Assembly: GCA_003499585.1 (NCBI GenBank) | Contig: DNSU01000029.1 | Span: forward strand, 2,281 to 13,310 | DNA length: 11,030 bases | Source: Cyanobacteria bacterium UBA9579 | GTDB lineage: Bacteria; Cyanobacteriota; Vampirovibrionia; Gastranaerophilales; UBA9579 | Reading direction: 5' to 3' | Shown: positions 1-7,887 of the stretch, one piece after another | Position numbering within the stretch: position 1 is the first letter of the stretch | Layout: the number at the start of each line of letters is the position of its first letter | Translations under genes and position numbers: made by a program | Notes under the pieces: model-generated | The model's input: the letters and a program-made list of their open reading frames with translations, nothing else | Databases searched by the model: none | What the model was told of the DNA's origin: nothing

Positions 1-581
1 TCATAATTATTTATTCGCTTTATTAGAAGAGTTGAGAACTGCCAGGCACATAATCCTATAATGCAGCCAAGCACAAAATGCAGGGCAACTATAATTATTA
101 TTATTGTAGTGATATCAAGATTTCTATGTCCCAGCAAATTCAAAAAATCCTGATAAATATTGAATATTTTTGGCGAATAAATAATTGAATGACCTACGAG
201 AAACTGCAAAAAAGGAGCACATGCCGTCAGTCCGGCTGAAATTATGTAGCTTATAAGGTTTATATTGAGTATTAAAATTGTAATCTGTGAAATACTTGCA
301 GCGGTAATTATTCCAATCATAGGACCAAGTTTTATTGTTGTAAAAGACAGCATCTTTAAAATAGCTGCTATAAAAGCAGTGTACAGAATAGCTCTTCTTC
401 TGTTAATCAGTCTTACGCAGGTTAAGGCAATAAATGCTCCTATTAATGTCAATATTAATCCTGAAAAGGGGATATTCATATTATGTAAAAACATTCCAAT
501 AGTGACCTCTAAGGATCCCCATAAAGCCCCAAACACAGCTATGTATGCAATTTCTTTTGGTTTTAAGTTCTCATACTTCAT
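1..581 (-). CDS. ECF-transporter S-component-like integral membrane protein (partial, 3' end beyond window)
   Basis: The minus strand is open from an ATG at 581 to the left edge, giving 193 codons without a stop. A good ribosome site (AGGA, 8 nt before the ATG) precedes it, and it starts 9 nt after the stop of the TonB-receptor gene. The protein begins with a short charged N-terminus (MKYENLKPKEIAYIAVFGA) and then has about five or six hydrophobic helices. A WGSLEVTIG motif lies in helix 1, FLHNMNIPFSG follows it, and LGPMIGI lies near residue 87. The layout (short N-terminus, small-residue helix 1, about 190 residues, six helices) resembles substrate-binding S components of energy-coupling-factor importers and a family of uncharacterised membrane proteins related to them. 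I recognise the general family but not the substrate. Its place directly behind a TonB receptor suggests it is the inner-membrane half of the same uptake route. If so, EcfT and ATPase genes may follow beyond the edge. Known: S components bind vitamins, metals or nucleobase-like compounds. Inferred: everything about its ligand. Confidence 0.7.
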   Translation of the reverse strand, partial: MKYENLKPKEIAYIAVFGALWGSLEVTIGMFLHNMNIPFSGLILTLIGAFIALTCVRLINRRRAILYTAFIAAILKMLSFTTIKLGPMIGIITAASISQITILILNINLISYIISAGLTACAPFLQFLVGHSIIYSPKIFNIYQDFLNLLGHRNLDITTIIIIIVALHFVLGCIIGLCAWQFSTLLIKRINNY

Positions 582-590
582 GAGTTTATC

Positions 591-2639
591 CTATATTTCC
601 AGCTTTGTTCCCATGTTAATATTTATTCCGGGCATGGGGAAATTATGGAATGTTTCGTAGTTTTTGTCTAACGCATTTTGAATATTCAAAAATACAATAT
701 ATCTGTCCTTAAACTTTTTCAACAAGCCAAAATTCAATAGTGAATATCCTCCAAGATTTTTCCATTTAAGATCAGCATTATCCTGATAATGGGTTTTACT
801 CACATAAACCAGGCTTATATCAGAAGATATAGAAAGTGGCAGGTTTAAAGTTACTCCGGTAAAAATTTTATTCTTCGGTATATAAGCCAGATCCTTGCTG
901 GTTCTGGTATCAGACTTATTAACCGCATCCGTATGAACATAACCCAGATTCAATAATATTTTGTTTTTAATTAGCTTAATTTTAAAATTTGTATCCACCC
1001 CTTGAATAGCAGCTTTATCAATATTTTGATTTTGGTACAAATTACTTTTAACAGGTACATTCGCAATTAAATTATCAACAGAGCTTCTAAACAGACTTAT
1101 ATTAAATTTAGCAGTTTCTTTAAATTCTCCTGTATATCCTACTTCATACCTTAATGCAGTTTCTTCTTCAAGATTGGGATTTGCAATATTTCTGCCTATA
1201 TAACCGGAATAAAGTTCTTTTAAAGTAGGGAACCTTGTCTTTCTGCCAACATCAAAGAATATTTTGTTATCATAGTTGATAAAATACGAAATTCCTCCCT
1301 GACTATCCCATGCAACAAGTGAATCCCTTATAGAATTTCCGTTATTATAAAGAGGATTATATCGATTTAGAGAAGTTCCAATATTTATTGCCGTTTTGCG
1401 AGTTGGATTTAACTCTATTTCTCCGCCTAAAGTAGTTGTAGATATACTGTATTTTGCTATTGATTGGTCATAATCCGGAGTTTCTGCATGAATATCCCTC
1501 TTGTAAAGACAGACAGGCGTTAATGTGACATATTTGTTTATAATAATTCGTGGAATAAAGTTAAATCCTGTACTGTAGTCATCATAAGTGCTATGAAAAG
1601 CAAAAGGCTTATCTTGAGAAGAAAAAGCAATATCATCATAAGAATCAAGGACATTTAAGTATTTATCATAAAAAACAGAACCGTTTAGTGAAATTTTGTC
1701 TTGTATAACAGGCTGTTTAAAATTGAATATTGCCGTATTTTTTTTCCACTCAGTAAACTTCCAATAGCGGGGTTTTGAAACATTTATTTCTGGCGGTGCA
1801 TTCCATGGAGAGCTGAAAGAGTTATAACTCAACTGATAATCCTGATTATCGTTACTGCTATAACCTATTGTTCCGCCCATATTCAGGTTGTGATAATCGC
1901 TATTGTCCCTGATATTGCCATCTTCATTTAATGATGACTTAAAATTATTTGATAAATTAAACCCGCGGCTTTTGGAGAATGACTGATTAAAACTGAAATA
2001 AAAGTTATTATCAAGTTTGCTGCCAAGGTATAAATCCTGATTTAATCTGTTTACCTGATTATCATCAAACCTTAATTTAAGTTTAAAAGGTTCGCTTGGC
2101 TTTTGAGTTTTAATATTTATGACTCCACCCATAGTATTTGGCCCATAAATAATTGAAGGAGCACTTTTAACAACAGTTATTTTTTGTAAATTAGCCCCAT
2201 TCATGCGATCCAGTCCAATTAATCCGTCAAATGGAACATAAATAGGGACTCCATCGAGTAATACGGGTACCTGACGCTGATTAAAGCCTCTTACATAGAA
2301 AGCAGTTTCACCACGCTCGCCATAAGACGCATTTAATGCGGGTGAATCGTCAAGAATCTCAGATACTCTTTTGTTTTCATATTTATCAAATGTTTCCTGC
2401 AATATAATTTCAGCGTTTTCAGAATTTTTGGGGATCGATTGCTTGGTTCCCACATTACCTGTATAGAATCTTTTTTGCTGATTATCAGGAGGATTTATAT
2501 CTGAAAATTCTATTATTTCTGTTTTCAAGCTATTTTGTATATTATTCTCATTAGGTAATTGATAATCTGATTCAGCGAAACAGATATCAGCAATGAGCAA
2601 ATTTCCTAGTATATACAAAATCAGAGTTATTTTTTTCAT
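591..2639 (-). CDS. TonB-dependent outer-membrane receptor
   Basis: A 682-residue protein of normal length for a TonB-dependent receptor. Residues 1-22 form a signal peptide (MKK, hydrophobic core, probable cleavage after CFA). A poorly conserved stretch of about 50 residues follows. The plug domain covers about residues 74-178 and shows family hallmarks: RVSEILDDSPALN, YVRGFNQRQVPVLLDGVPIY, ITVVKSAPSIIYGPNTMGGVINI. The rest, to residue 682, has the alternating aromatic/polar pattern of a 22-strand beta-barrel, with the usual near-terminal NALDKNYETF and FPMPGININMG segments. The last residue is Ile rather than the usual Phe or Trp. No clear TonB box is visible. The start codon overlaps the xdhC stop (ATGA), so the two are translationally coupled, and the S-component-like gene begins 9 nt after its stop. 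Such receptors usually import siderophores, cobalamin, other metal complexes or sugars. The linkage to xdh suggests, without proving it, a purine or a molybdenum/iron-related ligand. Confidence 0.93.
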   Translation of the reverse strand: MKKITLILYILGNLLIADICFAESDYQLPNENNIQNSLKTEIIEFSDINPPDNQQKRFYTGNVGTKQSIPKNSENAEIILQETFDKYENKRVSEILDDSPALNASYGERGETAFYVRGFNQRQVPVLLDGVPIYVPFDGLIGLDRMNGANLQKITVVKSAPSIIYGPNTMGGVINIKTQKPSEPFKLKLRFDDNQVNRLNQDLYLGSKLDNNFYFSFNQSFSKSRGFNLSNNFKSSLNEDGNIRDNSDYHNLNMGGTIGYSSNDNQDYQLSYNSFSSPWNAPPEINVSKPRYWKFTEWKKNTAIFNFKQPVIQDKISLNGSVFYDKYLNVLDSYDDIAFSSQDKPFAFHSTYDDYSTGFNFIPRIIINKYVTLTPVCLYKRDIHAETPDYDQSIAKYSISTTTLGGEIELNPTRKTAINIGTSLNRYNPLYNNGNSIRDSLVAWDSQGGISYFINYDNKIFFDVGRKTRFPTLKELYSGYIGRNIANPNLEEETALRYEVGYTGEFKETAKFNISLFRSSVDNLIANVPVKSNLYQNQNIDKAAIQGVDTNFKIKLIKNKILLNLGYVHTDAVNKSDTRTSKDLAYIPKNKIFTGVTLNLPLSISSDISLVYVSKTHYQDNADLKWKNLGGYSLLNFGLLKKFKDRYIVFLNIQNALDKNYETFHNFPMPGININMGTKLEI

Positions 2640-3436
2640 TTTTCGGCTTCAGCATTGTGTAAGCGTTTTGAATAAAGTTTGTCACGTTCCTGTATTAGTT
2701 GGGCAATAATACTAACAGCAATCTCTGCAGGTTTTTTAGTGCCATGCACAAGTCCTATTGGGCAAAAGAACTTGTCTTTATAGTCCTCTGAAAATCCAGC
2801 CTGCATAATCTGATCTTTTATCCAACCTATTTTTGATCTGCTGCCCATTAATCCTAAATATGCAAAATCTTTTTTAAGACAATCCCTAAGAATTGGCCAA
2901 TCCATTTCATGCCCCGGGGTCATGATTATTACAAAAGCTTCTTGAGGAATTTTATCAACATATAGGGTCATATCCTGTTCTTCAATTTTGGTAATTTTAG
3001 GGGATTCAGGAAGGCGATCAAGCCACTCTTTTCTATAATCTATACAAATTACCCTGCAATCAAGCGTGATAAGAACCTTAGCAACAGCATTTGCCACATG
3101 GCCCGCTCCAAAAATAACAATAGTCCAGGAGTTATTATTTAATACCTCAAAAAAAAGCTTTATATCCCCACCGCATTGCATGCCAACATCTTTTGGTAAA
3201 TCCCATTTAGCAAACTGGGGAAGTTTCTCGTTATTTAGCATTTTGACTGCATAGTCAATAGCTTGTTTTTCAAGTGATCCCCCGCCTATAGTACCGCTTA
3301 TAAGTCCATCATTGCCAACCAGAATTTTTGCACCAACGGCAGTTGGAATACTTCCATTTTTCTCAACAACCGATACCTGAGCAATCGGCTTATTATTTGA
3401 TAATAATTCAATTAATTTTGAGTAATAATCAATCAT
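2636..3436 (-). CDS. xdhC: XdhC, molybdenum-cofactor insertion chaperone for xanthine dehydrogenase
   Basis: A 266-residue XdhC/CoxI-family protein of the usual length. XdhC binds molybdenum cofactor, promotes its sulfuration and hands it to the XdhB subunit; it is not part of the mature enzyme. The N-terminal XdhC domain (about residues 10-95) includes GTIGGGSLE (48-56) and MQCGGD (86-91); C88 is the conserved cysteine linked to cofactor binding in this family. A Rossmann-type C-terminal domain starts at IFGAGHVA (108-115) and continues through MTPGHEMD (172-179), YLGLMGSRSK (193-202), CPIGL (225-229) and KPAEIAVSI. The start is supported by AAGGA 8 nt upstream. It follows the Mpv17-like gene after 50 nt and overlaps the receptor gene by 4 nt. 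No mobA/mocA-type nucleotidyltransferase lies beside it, so cofactor supply must come from elsewhere. The family call is firm. XdhC is favoured over other CoxI-type maturases because of the xdhA and xdhB neighbours. Confidence 0.93.
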   Translation of the reverse strand: MIDYYSKLIELLSNNKPIAQVSVVEKNGSIPTAVGAKILVGNDGLISGTIGGGSLEKQAIDYAVKMLNNEKLPQFAKWDLPKDVGMQCGGDIKLFFEVLNNNSWTIVIFGAGHVANAVAKVLITLDCRVICIDYRKEWLDRLPESPKITKIEEQDMTLYVDKIPQEAFVIIMTPGHEMDWPILRDCLKKDFAYLGLMGSRSKIGWIKDQIMQAGFSEDYKDKFFCPIGLVHGTKKPAEIAVSIIAQLIQERDKLYSKRLHNAEAEK

Positions 3437-3486
3437 ATTTTATCCTTATAAAATATTTAGTTGTACGAATGTGTCCCTGTCTGATA

Positions 3487-4026
3487 TCACAAAAATCTGT
3501 ATGCAAGAGCATATGAGATAGTAAATAAACAAGTAAGAATAACACTGCCTAAAAAACGATAATTAAGAGGCAATTTATTCTGTACTACATAGTTTCCAAT
3601 AAAACTCAACGGAAGATTTACAATAAATGACTTCAATCCCAAGATTAAAGAGTTTGATATTGCACTTTGTGCGTTGATTAATATCAATGGTGTTGTCCCT
3701 AAAGTTAGAATAAACATATGTCTTGCTATCCATATGGGATTAAAATAGCTTATAGCCCCTATTGTTTTACCCAGCCAGTTTAATTTACCATTTTCATTCA
3801 AGAGAATTTTGAAATTAAATGAGTTTTTTAACTGCCCTTGCTGGATTTTAAAATTATCAAGTAGTTTAAACCATAAAGGAATTTCCCATTGATAAAACAA
3901 CAAAGCAGCAATTGTAATTGCTAAAACACGATAAGGATGAAACTCCTGTGAAATAAGCTGGCCTAAGCCATCTCCTATTGGATATAACAATATAGGTATC
4001 AGTACAGTTAAATATTTTTTATTCAT
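3487..4026 (-). CDS. Mpv17/PMP22-like small integral membrane protein (remote similarity)
   Basis: A 179-residue hydrophobic protein with about four or five membrane segments (roughly residues 5-25, 33-48, 98-118, 128-147, 158-176). I do not recognise it outright, but its pattern follows the eukaryotic Mpv17/PMP22 family, as I remember those sequences. Shared traits are a GD-x(3)-Q motif at 18-23 (GDGLGQ), an Arg followed by a hydrophobic helix (R33), a P-x-WF-x-x-LD motif at 50-57 matching the family's WY-x-x-LD signature, and a C-terminal NKLPLNYR (150-157) resembling the family's VPLHYR. Its length matches human Mpv17 (176 residues). The conserved C-terminal Trp of the family is missing, and the spacing before the PLxYR motif differs by about three residues. 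Mpv17-type proteins are proposed channels or metabolite carriers of uncertain substrate. Its ATG overlaps the xdhB stop by 8 nt, which implies coupled translation, and its own ribosome site is weak. A role in purine or cofactor movement is only an inference. Confidence 0.75.
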   Translation of the reverse strand: MNKKYLTVLIPILLYPIGDGLGQLISQEFHPYRVLAITIAALLFYQWEIPLWFKLLDNFKIQQGQLKNSFNFKILLNENGKLNWLGKTIGAISYFNPIWIARHMFILTLGTTPLILINAQSAISNSLILGLKSFIVNLPLSFIGNYVVQNKLPLNYRFLGSVILTCLFTISYALAYRFL

Positions 4027-6352
4027 AATATGTTCTTATCTTGTGTTCTGTCTGCAGCTTGAGTATTACAGATAATATTTCTTCCTGAGTGGCAGGAGCT
4101 TTCAAATCAACTATTTGATCATTTGCCAGAAATGACAATGCATGTTTTATTGCGGTCCATACAGATGTTCCAAGTACAAATGGAGGTTCTCCTATAGCCT
4201 TGCTTTGTCTTACATTCATTACATTTCTTTCATTTTCTATCCAGTCTATATTAAATATTTCAGGAATATCATTTATTCCTGGAATTTTATAAGTTGTTGG
4301 AGAACAGGTTAATAAAGCCCCTTTGTCTGAATATTTAAGTTCTTCTGTGGTTAACCACCCCATTCCCTGAATATACGCACCTGCAATTTGCCCACGATCA
4401 ATTCCGGGATTAATTGACTTGCCTATATCCATCAGGATATCTGCTCTTATTACTTTAGTAGTTCCTGTAAAACAATCTATTTCAACTTCAGATACAGAAC
4501 ATCCATTGGTAAAATATAAAAATGGAGCTCCTTTTGCTGTATCCCAGCTAAAAGTAAGATTAGGAGTAATATAAAATCCTCTTTCCCCAAGGCTTATTCT
4601 ATTTAAATATGCAGCTTTAACAATCTCATTAAAGGTATAGACTTTATCAGGATACTGTTCGACCCAAACTCCTTTCTCAGTCCATTTAATGTCGTCTAAA
4701 CAAGGCCTTTTGCTTTGAAGAGATAACAAATAATCACCGGCAAAATTAATCAATCTCTCTTTTAATTTACGGCAAGCATCTAAAGCAGCAGCTCCATTGA
4801 GATCAGTTCCGCTAGAAGCAGCAGTTGGAGATGTATTATTGTTTTTTTCAGTAGATGTAGTCATTATACGCACTAGATCATGATTAATACAGAATTCATC
4901 AGCTACTAGCTGCTTTATTTTTGTATTTAATCCCTGCCCCATTTCTGTTCCGCCAGTTGATACCTGAATAGAACCGTCCGTATAAATATTTACCAGGGCT
5001 GAAGCCTGATTTAAAAAGCGTGCAGTAAATGAAATACCAAACTTAAGAGGAGAAAGTGAAATTCCCCTTAAACGTGTTTTGGATTTTTTATTAAATTCAT
5101 TTATTTTTTGTACTCGTTGTTGATAATTTGAGCTTATAAAAAGCTTATCAAGTAATTCAGGCAATGTATTGTTTGTTATTTCCTGCCCATAAGGAGTAAT
5201 ATTATTTTCTTTTGTGCCGTAACAGTTTAATCTTCTAACATCAAAAGAATCTTTTTTCAGATATACAGCAATATCTTCAATAATTGATTCCATGTTTAAT
5301 ATTCCCTGAGGAGCTCCAAAACCTCTAAAGGCTGTATTTGGAGGAAAATTTGTTTTACAGACTGTTCCTTTGATTTTTATATTGGGAATGTAATAAGTAT
5401 TTTCGGCATGGAACATAGCTCTTTCCAGTATTGAAGTAGAAAGATCGTTAGCATATCCTCCATTGGAGAATAATTCCACATAAAGAGCATTAATCTGACC
5501 CTCATTTGAAAAACCTATCTTATACTTACACAAGAAAGGATGACGTTTTCCAGTTGTTATCATATCACTTTCGGAAGATAAGAGTATTCTTGCAGGTCGT
5601 TTAGTTTTTGAGGCAGCAATAGCAGCGATAGCAGCAGGATGTGTTGCCTGGCTTTCCTTTCCCCCAAATGCTCCACCCATTCTTTTCATTTCCACTACTA
5701 CATGATTGAATGGAATACCTAAAATTTCAGCCACGACATTTTGAACTTCAGTTGGATTTTGTGTAGATGATTTTATTCTTATAGTATTGTTTTCTTCAGG
5801 ATAAGCTATTGCAGATTGTGTTTCCAGATATAAATGCTCCTGTCCTCCGCAATAAAAATCGCCTTCTAGAAGATTATCTGCATTAGATAATGCTAGTTCA
5901 ATATTTCCTTGTTCAATAATACGTGTTGCCCCTATAAACTGCTGCTTTTCCATAGCTTTTTCTATAGAAAGCACAGGTTCCAATTCTTCTATAACTATTT
6001 CGATTATTTTTTTTGCTAGATTAATAGCTTTTTTAGTTTCTGCTGCTATTATTACAATTGGTTGACCTACGTATTCAACTTTATTCTCAGCTAATAAAAC
6101 TTCATCCTGTATAATTGGACCAAATTTATTGTGTCCATCTATGTCTTTACAGGTAAATAAAGCAACAATTCCAGGAATTTCTCTGGCCTTATCAAGATTT
6201 ATGCTTAAAATATTTCCATGAGCTATGGAGCTATGAAAAAAATCAACATATATTTCATTTGAACATCTGGGAATATCAGAAATATACTCTGAGGTACCAC
6301 TCACATGGCTAATGGCACTGTCATGAGGAATATTTTTCCCTACAATTGGCAT
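4019..6352 (-). CDS. xdhB: Xanthine dehydrogenase molybdopterin-binding subunit XdhB
   Basis: A 777-residue large subunit that holds the molybdenum cofactor and hydroxylates hypoxanthine to xanthine and xanthine to urate. Residues 1-130 form the aldehyde-oxidase/xanthine-dehydrogenase a/b hammerhead domain; the rest is the molybdopterin-binding domain. By spacing I match the bovine active-site residues: Q198 (STQNP, bovine Q767), E233 (GGAFGGKE, E802), R311 (ERAMFH, R880), F345 (AFRGFGAPQG, F914), F442 and F446 (ISFTARFLNQA, F1005 and F1009), and E722 (GEPP, E1261). The 35, 78 and 34 residue gaps between Q198, E233, R311 and F345 equal the bovine ones. R311 and E233 together mark true purine oxidases rather than aldehyde oxidases. 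TEMGQGLNTK (469-478) is the usual cofactor loop. The start is well supported (AGGAGA 8 nt upstream) and overlaps the end of xdhA by 13 nt. The length is typical of the Rhodobacter-type two-gene enzyme. Confidence 0.96.
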   Translation of the reverse strand: MPIVGKNIPHDSAISHVSGTSEYISDIPRCSNEIYVDFFHSSIAHGNILSINLDKAREIPGIVALFTCKDIDGHNKFGPIIQDEVLLAENKVEYVGQPIVIIAAETKKAINLAKKIIEIVIEELEPVLSIEKAMEKQQFIGATRIIEQGNIELALSNADNLLEGDFYCGGQEHLYLETQSAIAYPEENNTIRIKSSTQNPTEVQNVVAEILGIPFNHVVVEMKRMGGAFGGKESQATHPAAIAAIAASKTKRPARILLSSESDMITTGKRHPFLCKYKIGFSNEGQINALYVELFSNGGYANDLSTSILERAMFHAENTYYIPNIKIKGTVCKTNFPPNTAFRGFGAPQGILNMESIIEDIAVYLKKDSFDVRRLNCYGTKENNITPYGQEITNNTLPELLDKLFISSNYQQRVQKINEFNKKSKTRLRGISLSPLKFGISFTARFLNQASALVNIYTDGSIQVSTGGTEMGQGLNTKIKQLVADEFCINHDLVRIMTTSTEKNNNTSPTAASSGTDLNGAAALDACRKLKERLINFAGDYLLSLQSKRPCLDDIKWTEKGVWVEQYPDKVYTFNEIVKAAYLNRISLGERGFYITPNLTFSWDTAKGAPFLYFTNGCSVSEVEIDCFTGTTKVIRADILMDIGKSINPGIDRGQIAGAYIQGMGWLTTEELKYSDKGALLTCSPTTYKIPGINDIPEIFNIDWIENERNVMNVRQSKAIGEPPFVLGTSVWTAIKHALSFLANDQIVDLKAPATQEEILSVILKLQTEHKIRTYYE

Positions 6353-7785
6353 GTGCTGTTCTCCTGATCCTTAATCTCAAAATAAAATCGCTTTAAACAA
6401 TTTTCAGCCAACTGCATTCTGAAATTTTCTGATCCTCTTACATCGCAAATAGGTTTAATTGAACTTTTAATTAAAGCCGCTGCGCCTTCAAAACTTTCCT
6501 GAGAAAACTTTTTGCCTATTAGAAAACTTTCTATATTATGAACTCTCTGAACTGTTGGCCCAACGCCACCAAAAGCAATCGCTATAGATTCAATTATTCC
6601 ATCCTTTTCCTGTATTCTGACTGCTGCTGAAAAAGAAGAAATGTCTAAATGCTTTCTCTTAGAGACTTTATATAATTTTAAGACTTCAGTTGAATTTAAT
6701 ATAGGGATATTTATCTGCGTAATTATCTCATTTGGCTCAATATTAAAGTCTTTATATCCTTTATAAAAATTGTTTATGTTAATTGTTCGAACGGAATCAG
6801 AACCTGTCAGGGTTAATTTTGCATTCATTACCATTAAAAACGGTATAGTGTCACCAACAGGAGAACCGTTTGCTATATTTCCAGCCAGAGTTGCGATGTT
6901 TTTTATTTGTGGAGAGGCAAATACCTCAAATAACTTACTAAGTTCAGGAAATATTTCTGAAATATAACTCTCAAATTTTGAAATTGTAACAGCAGCACCA
7001 ACCAATACACGATTATCTTCAAGATTAATGTTATTTAATTCCTGAATGTTTGCCAGATGAATTATAGTTTCAGGCTCAAAATCTCTCTTGTTGCATAAAA
7101 CATGAATGTCTGTTCCTCCGCTAATAAGAACAGCATCAGGTTTTTCGGATTTTAAGCACAAAGCTTCTTGCAAATTAGCAGGCTGAATAAACTCTCTGTT
7201 GTTTAATAAAAGCCTGATTGCGCTACATTGCGGCTCTAATATCTCATATAACTTATCAGGCGGATATAATTCATTTAATTTCCTAACAGAACAGGGATTA
7301 ACAGTTAAACCAGCATGAATGATAGAGTCATATCCGGTACATCTGCATAAATTCCCTGATAATGCATGTTGAATATCGCCTCTATCAGGTTTATCATCTT
7401 TACAACCGCAATCAAATAAAGAGTATAAGGTTGTTACCACGCCTGGAGTACAGAATCCACATTGTGTTCCATGATGATTAACAATAGCCTCCTGCACAGG
7501 GTTAAGGTTATCCTTATATTTAAGACCTTCTATTGTTATAATATGTGCGTTATCTAACTGATAAAGATAAATGATGCAGGAGTTTACAGGTGCATAGCTA
7601 ATTTTGTCATCTTTGATTTTGCCTAATAACACTGTACATGCGCCACAATCACCTTCTGTACATGACTCTTTAGTCCCCGTAAAAAATAATGAATTTCTTA
7701 AATATTCTGATAATGGAAGAAAAGCTGATTCGCCTGATATTTTATAGAATTTACCGTTAATATAAAGCCTTATATAATCACGCAT
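6340..7785 (-). CDS. xdhA: Xanthine dehydrogenase iron-sulfur/FAD subunit XdhA
   Basis: Small subunit that passes electrons from the molybdenum site through two 2Fe-2S clusters to FAD and then NAD+. Residue numbers count from the ATG at 7800. The plant-ferredoxin-like cluster ligands are C47, C52, C55 (CTEGDCGAC) and C75. The second, helical cluster uses C114 and C117 (CGFC) with C152 and C154 (CRC). The FAD domain starts near residue 205 and shows SGGTD (227-231) and ATLAGNIANGSPVGDTIP (303-320). A CO-dehydrogenase flavoprotein C-terminal domain follows (about 370-475). This is the fused two-domain form seen in Rhodobacter-type XdhA, with XdhB separate. I chose the ATG at 7785 because AAAGG sits 5 nt before it and the product then begins MRDYIRLYINGK, typical of the family. 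The in-frame ATG at 7800 has no recognisable ribosome site but would add only MLKVI. First gene of the cluster. Confidence 0.95.
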   Translation of the reverse strand: MRDYIRLYINGKFYKISGESAFLPLSEYLRNSLFFTGTKESCTEGDCGACTVLLGKIKDDKISYAPVNSCIIYLYQLDNAHIITIEGLKYKDNLNPVQEAIVNHHGTQCGFCTPGVVTTLYSLFDCGCKDDKPDRGDIQHALSGNLCRCTGYDSIIHAGLTVNPCSVRKLNELYPPDKLYEILEPQCSAIRLLLNNREFIQPANLQEALCLKSEKPDAVLISGGTDIHVLCNKRDFEPETIIHLANIQELNNINLEDNRVLVGAAVTISKFESYISEIFPELSKLFEVFASPQIKNIATLAGNIANGSPVGDTIPFLMVMNAKLTLTGSDSVRTININNFYKGYKDFNIEPNEIITQINIPILNSTEVLKLYKVSKRKHLDISSFSAAVRIQEKDGIIESIAIAFGGVGPTVQRVHNIESFLIGKKFSQESFEGAAALIKSSIKPICDVRGSENFRMQLAENCLKRFYFEIKDQENSTCQL

Positions 7786-7810
7786 AATAACCTTTAACAT
7801 GTTAGTGAGT

Positions 7811-7834
7811 TTAGTATTATTAAAGTTATACTAA
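7811..7834. promoter_or_regulatory. Dyad (possible operator) next to the xdhA start
   Basis: Perfect 7-bp inverted arms TTAGTAT (7811-7817) and ATACTAA (7828-7834), separated by 10 bp. It spans the candidate -10 element and the expected transcription start of the xdh operon, the usual place for a repressor operator. No xdhR-type regulator gene is in the window, so the binding protein is unknown. Confidence 0.35.
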
Positions 7835-7853
7835 TAATGCTTGAAAAATGCAA
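7825..7853 (-). promoter_or_regulatory. Candidate sigma70-like promoter for the xdh operon
   Basis: On the minus strand, TTGCAT (7853-7848) and TATAAC (7830-7825) are separated by 17 nt. The -10 matches five of six consensus bases; the -35 matches about three. The expected start of transcription is near 7818, leaving a 5' leader of about 18-33 nt depending on which xdhA ATG is used. The -10 lies inside the dyad at 7811-7834, as expected for a repressed promoter. AT-rich DNA yields many such matches, so this stays a candidate. Confidence 0.35.
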
Positions 7854-7887
7854 ATTGAATGATAAATAGAGCCATTAATGCATACAT
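7831..7887 (-). CDS. Possible 18-codon leader ORF upstream of xdhA
   Basis: Eighteen codons (MYALMALFIIQFAFFKHY) followed by TAG. AAGGA at 7901-7897 lies 9 nt before the ATG, a better ribosome site than that of the first xdhA ATG. The peptide is hydrophobic and ends with a basic/aromatic tail. It ends 30 nt before the first possible xdhA ATG, and its stop lies within the dyad at 7811-7834. It could be a leader peptide that couples ribosome movement to xdh expression, but short frames of this kind arise easily by chance in AT-rich DNA. It can only be translated if transcription starts upstream of about 7905, which the candidate promoter at 7825-7853 would not allow. Confidence 0.25.
   Translation of the reverse strand: MYALMALFIIQFAFFKHY

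Noticed and set aside
265..660. Open frame of 131 codons on the plus strand
   Set aside because: It is antisense to the S-component-like gene and the receptor C-terminus, both well supported, and it has no ribosome site or recognisable domain. Its hydrophobicity mirrors the membrane gene on the other strand.
3066..3516. Two short plus-strand frames (3066-3254 and 3328-3516)
   Set aside because: They lie opposite xdhC, whose motifs run through the same DNA; no ribosome site or family features.
6770..6967. 65-codon plus-strand frame
   Set aside because: Antisense to the XdhA FAD domain; the codon pattern follows the xdhA reading frame.
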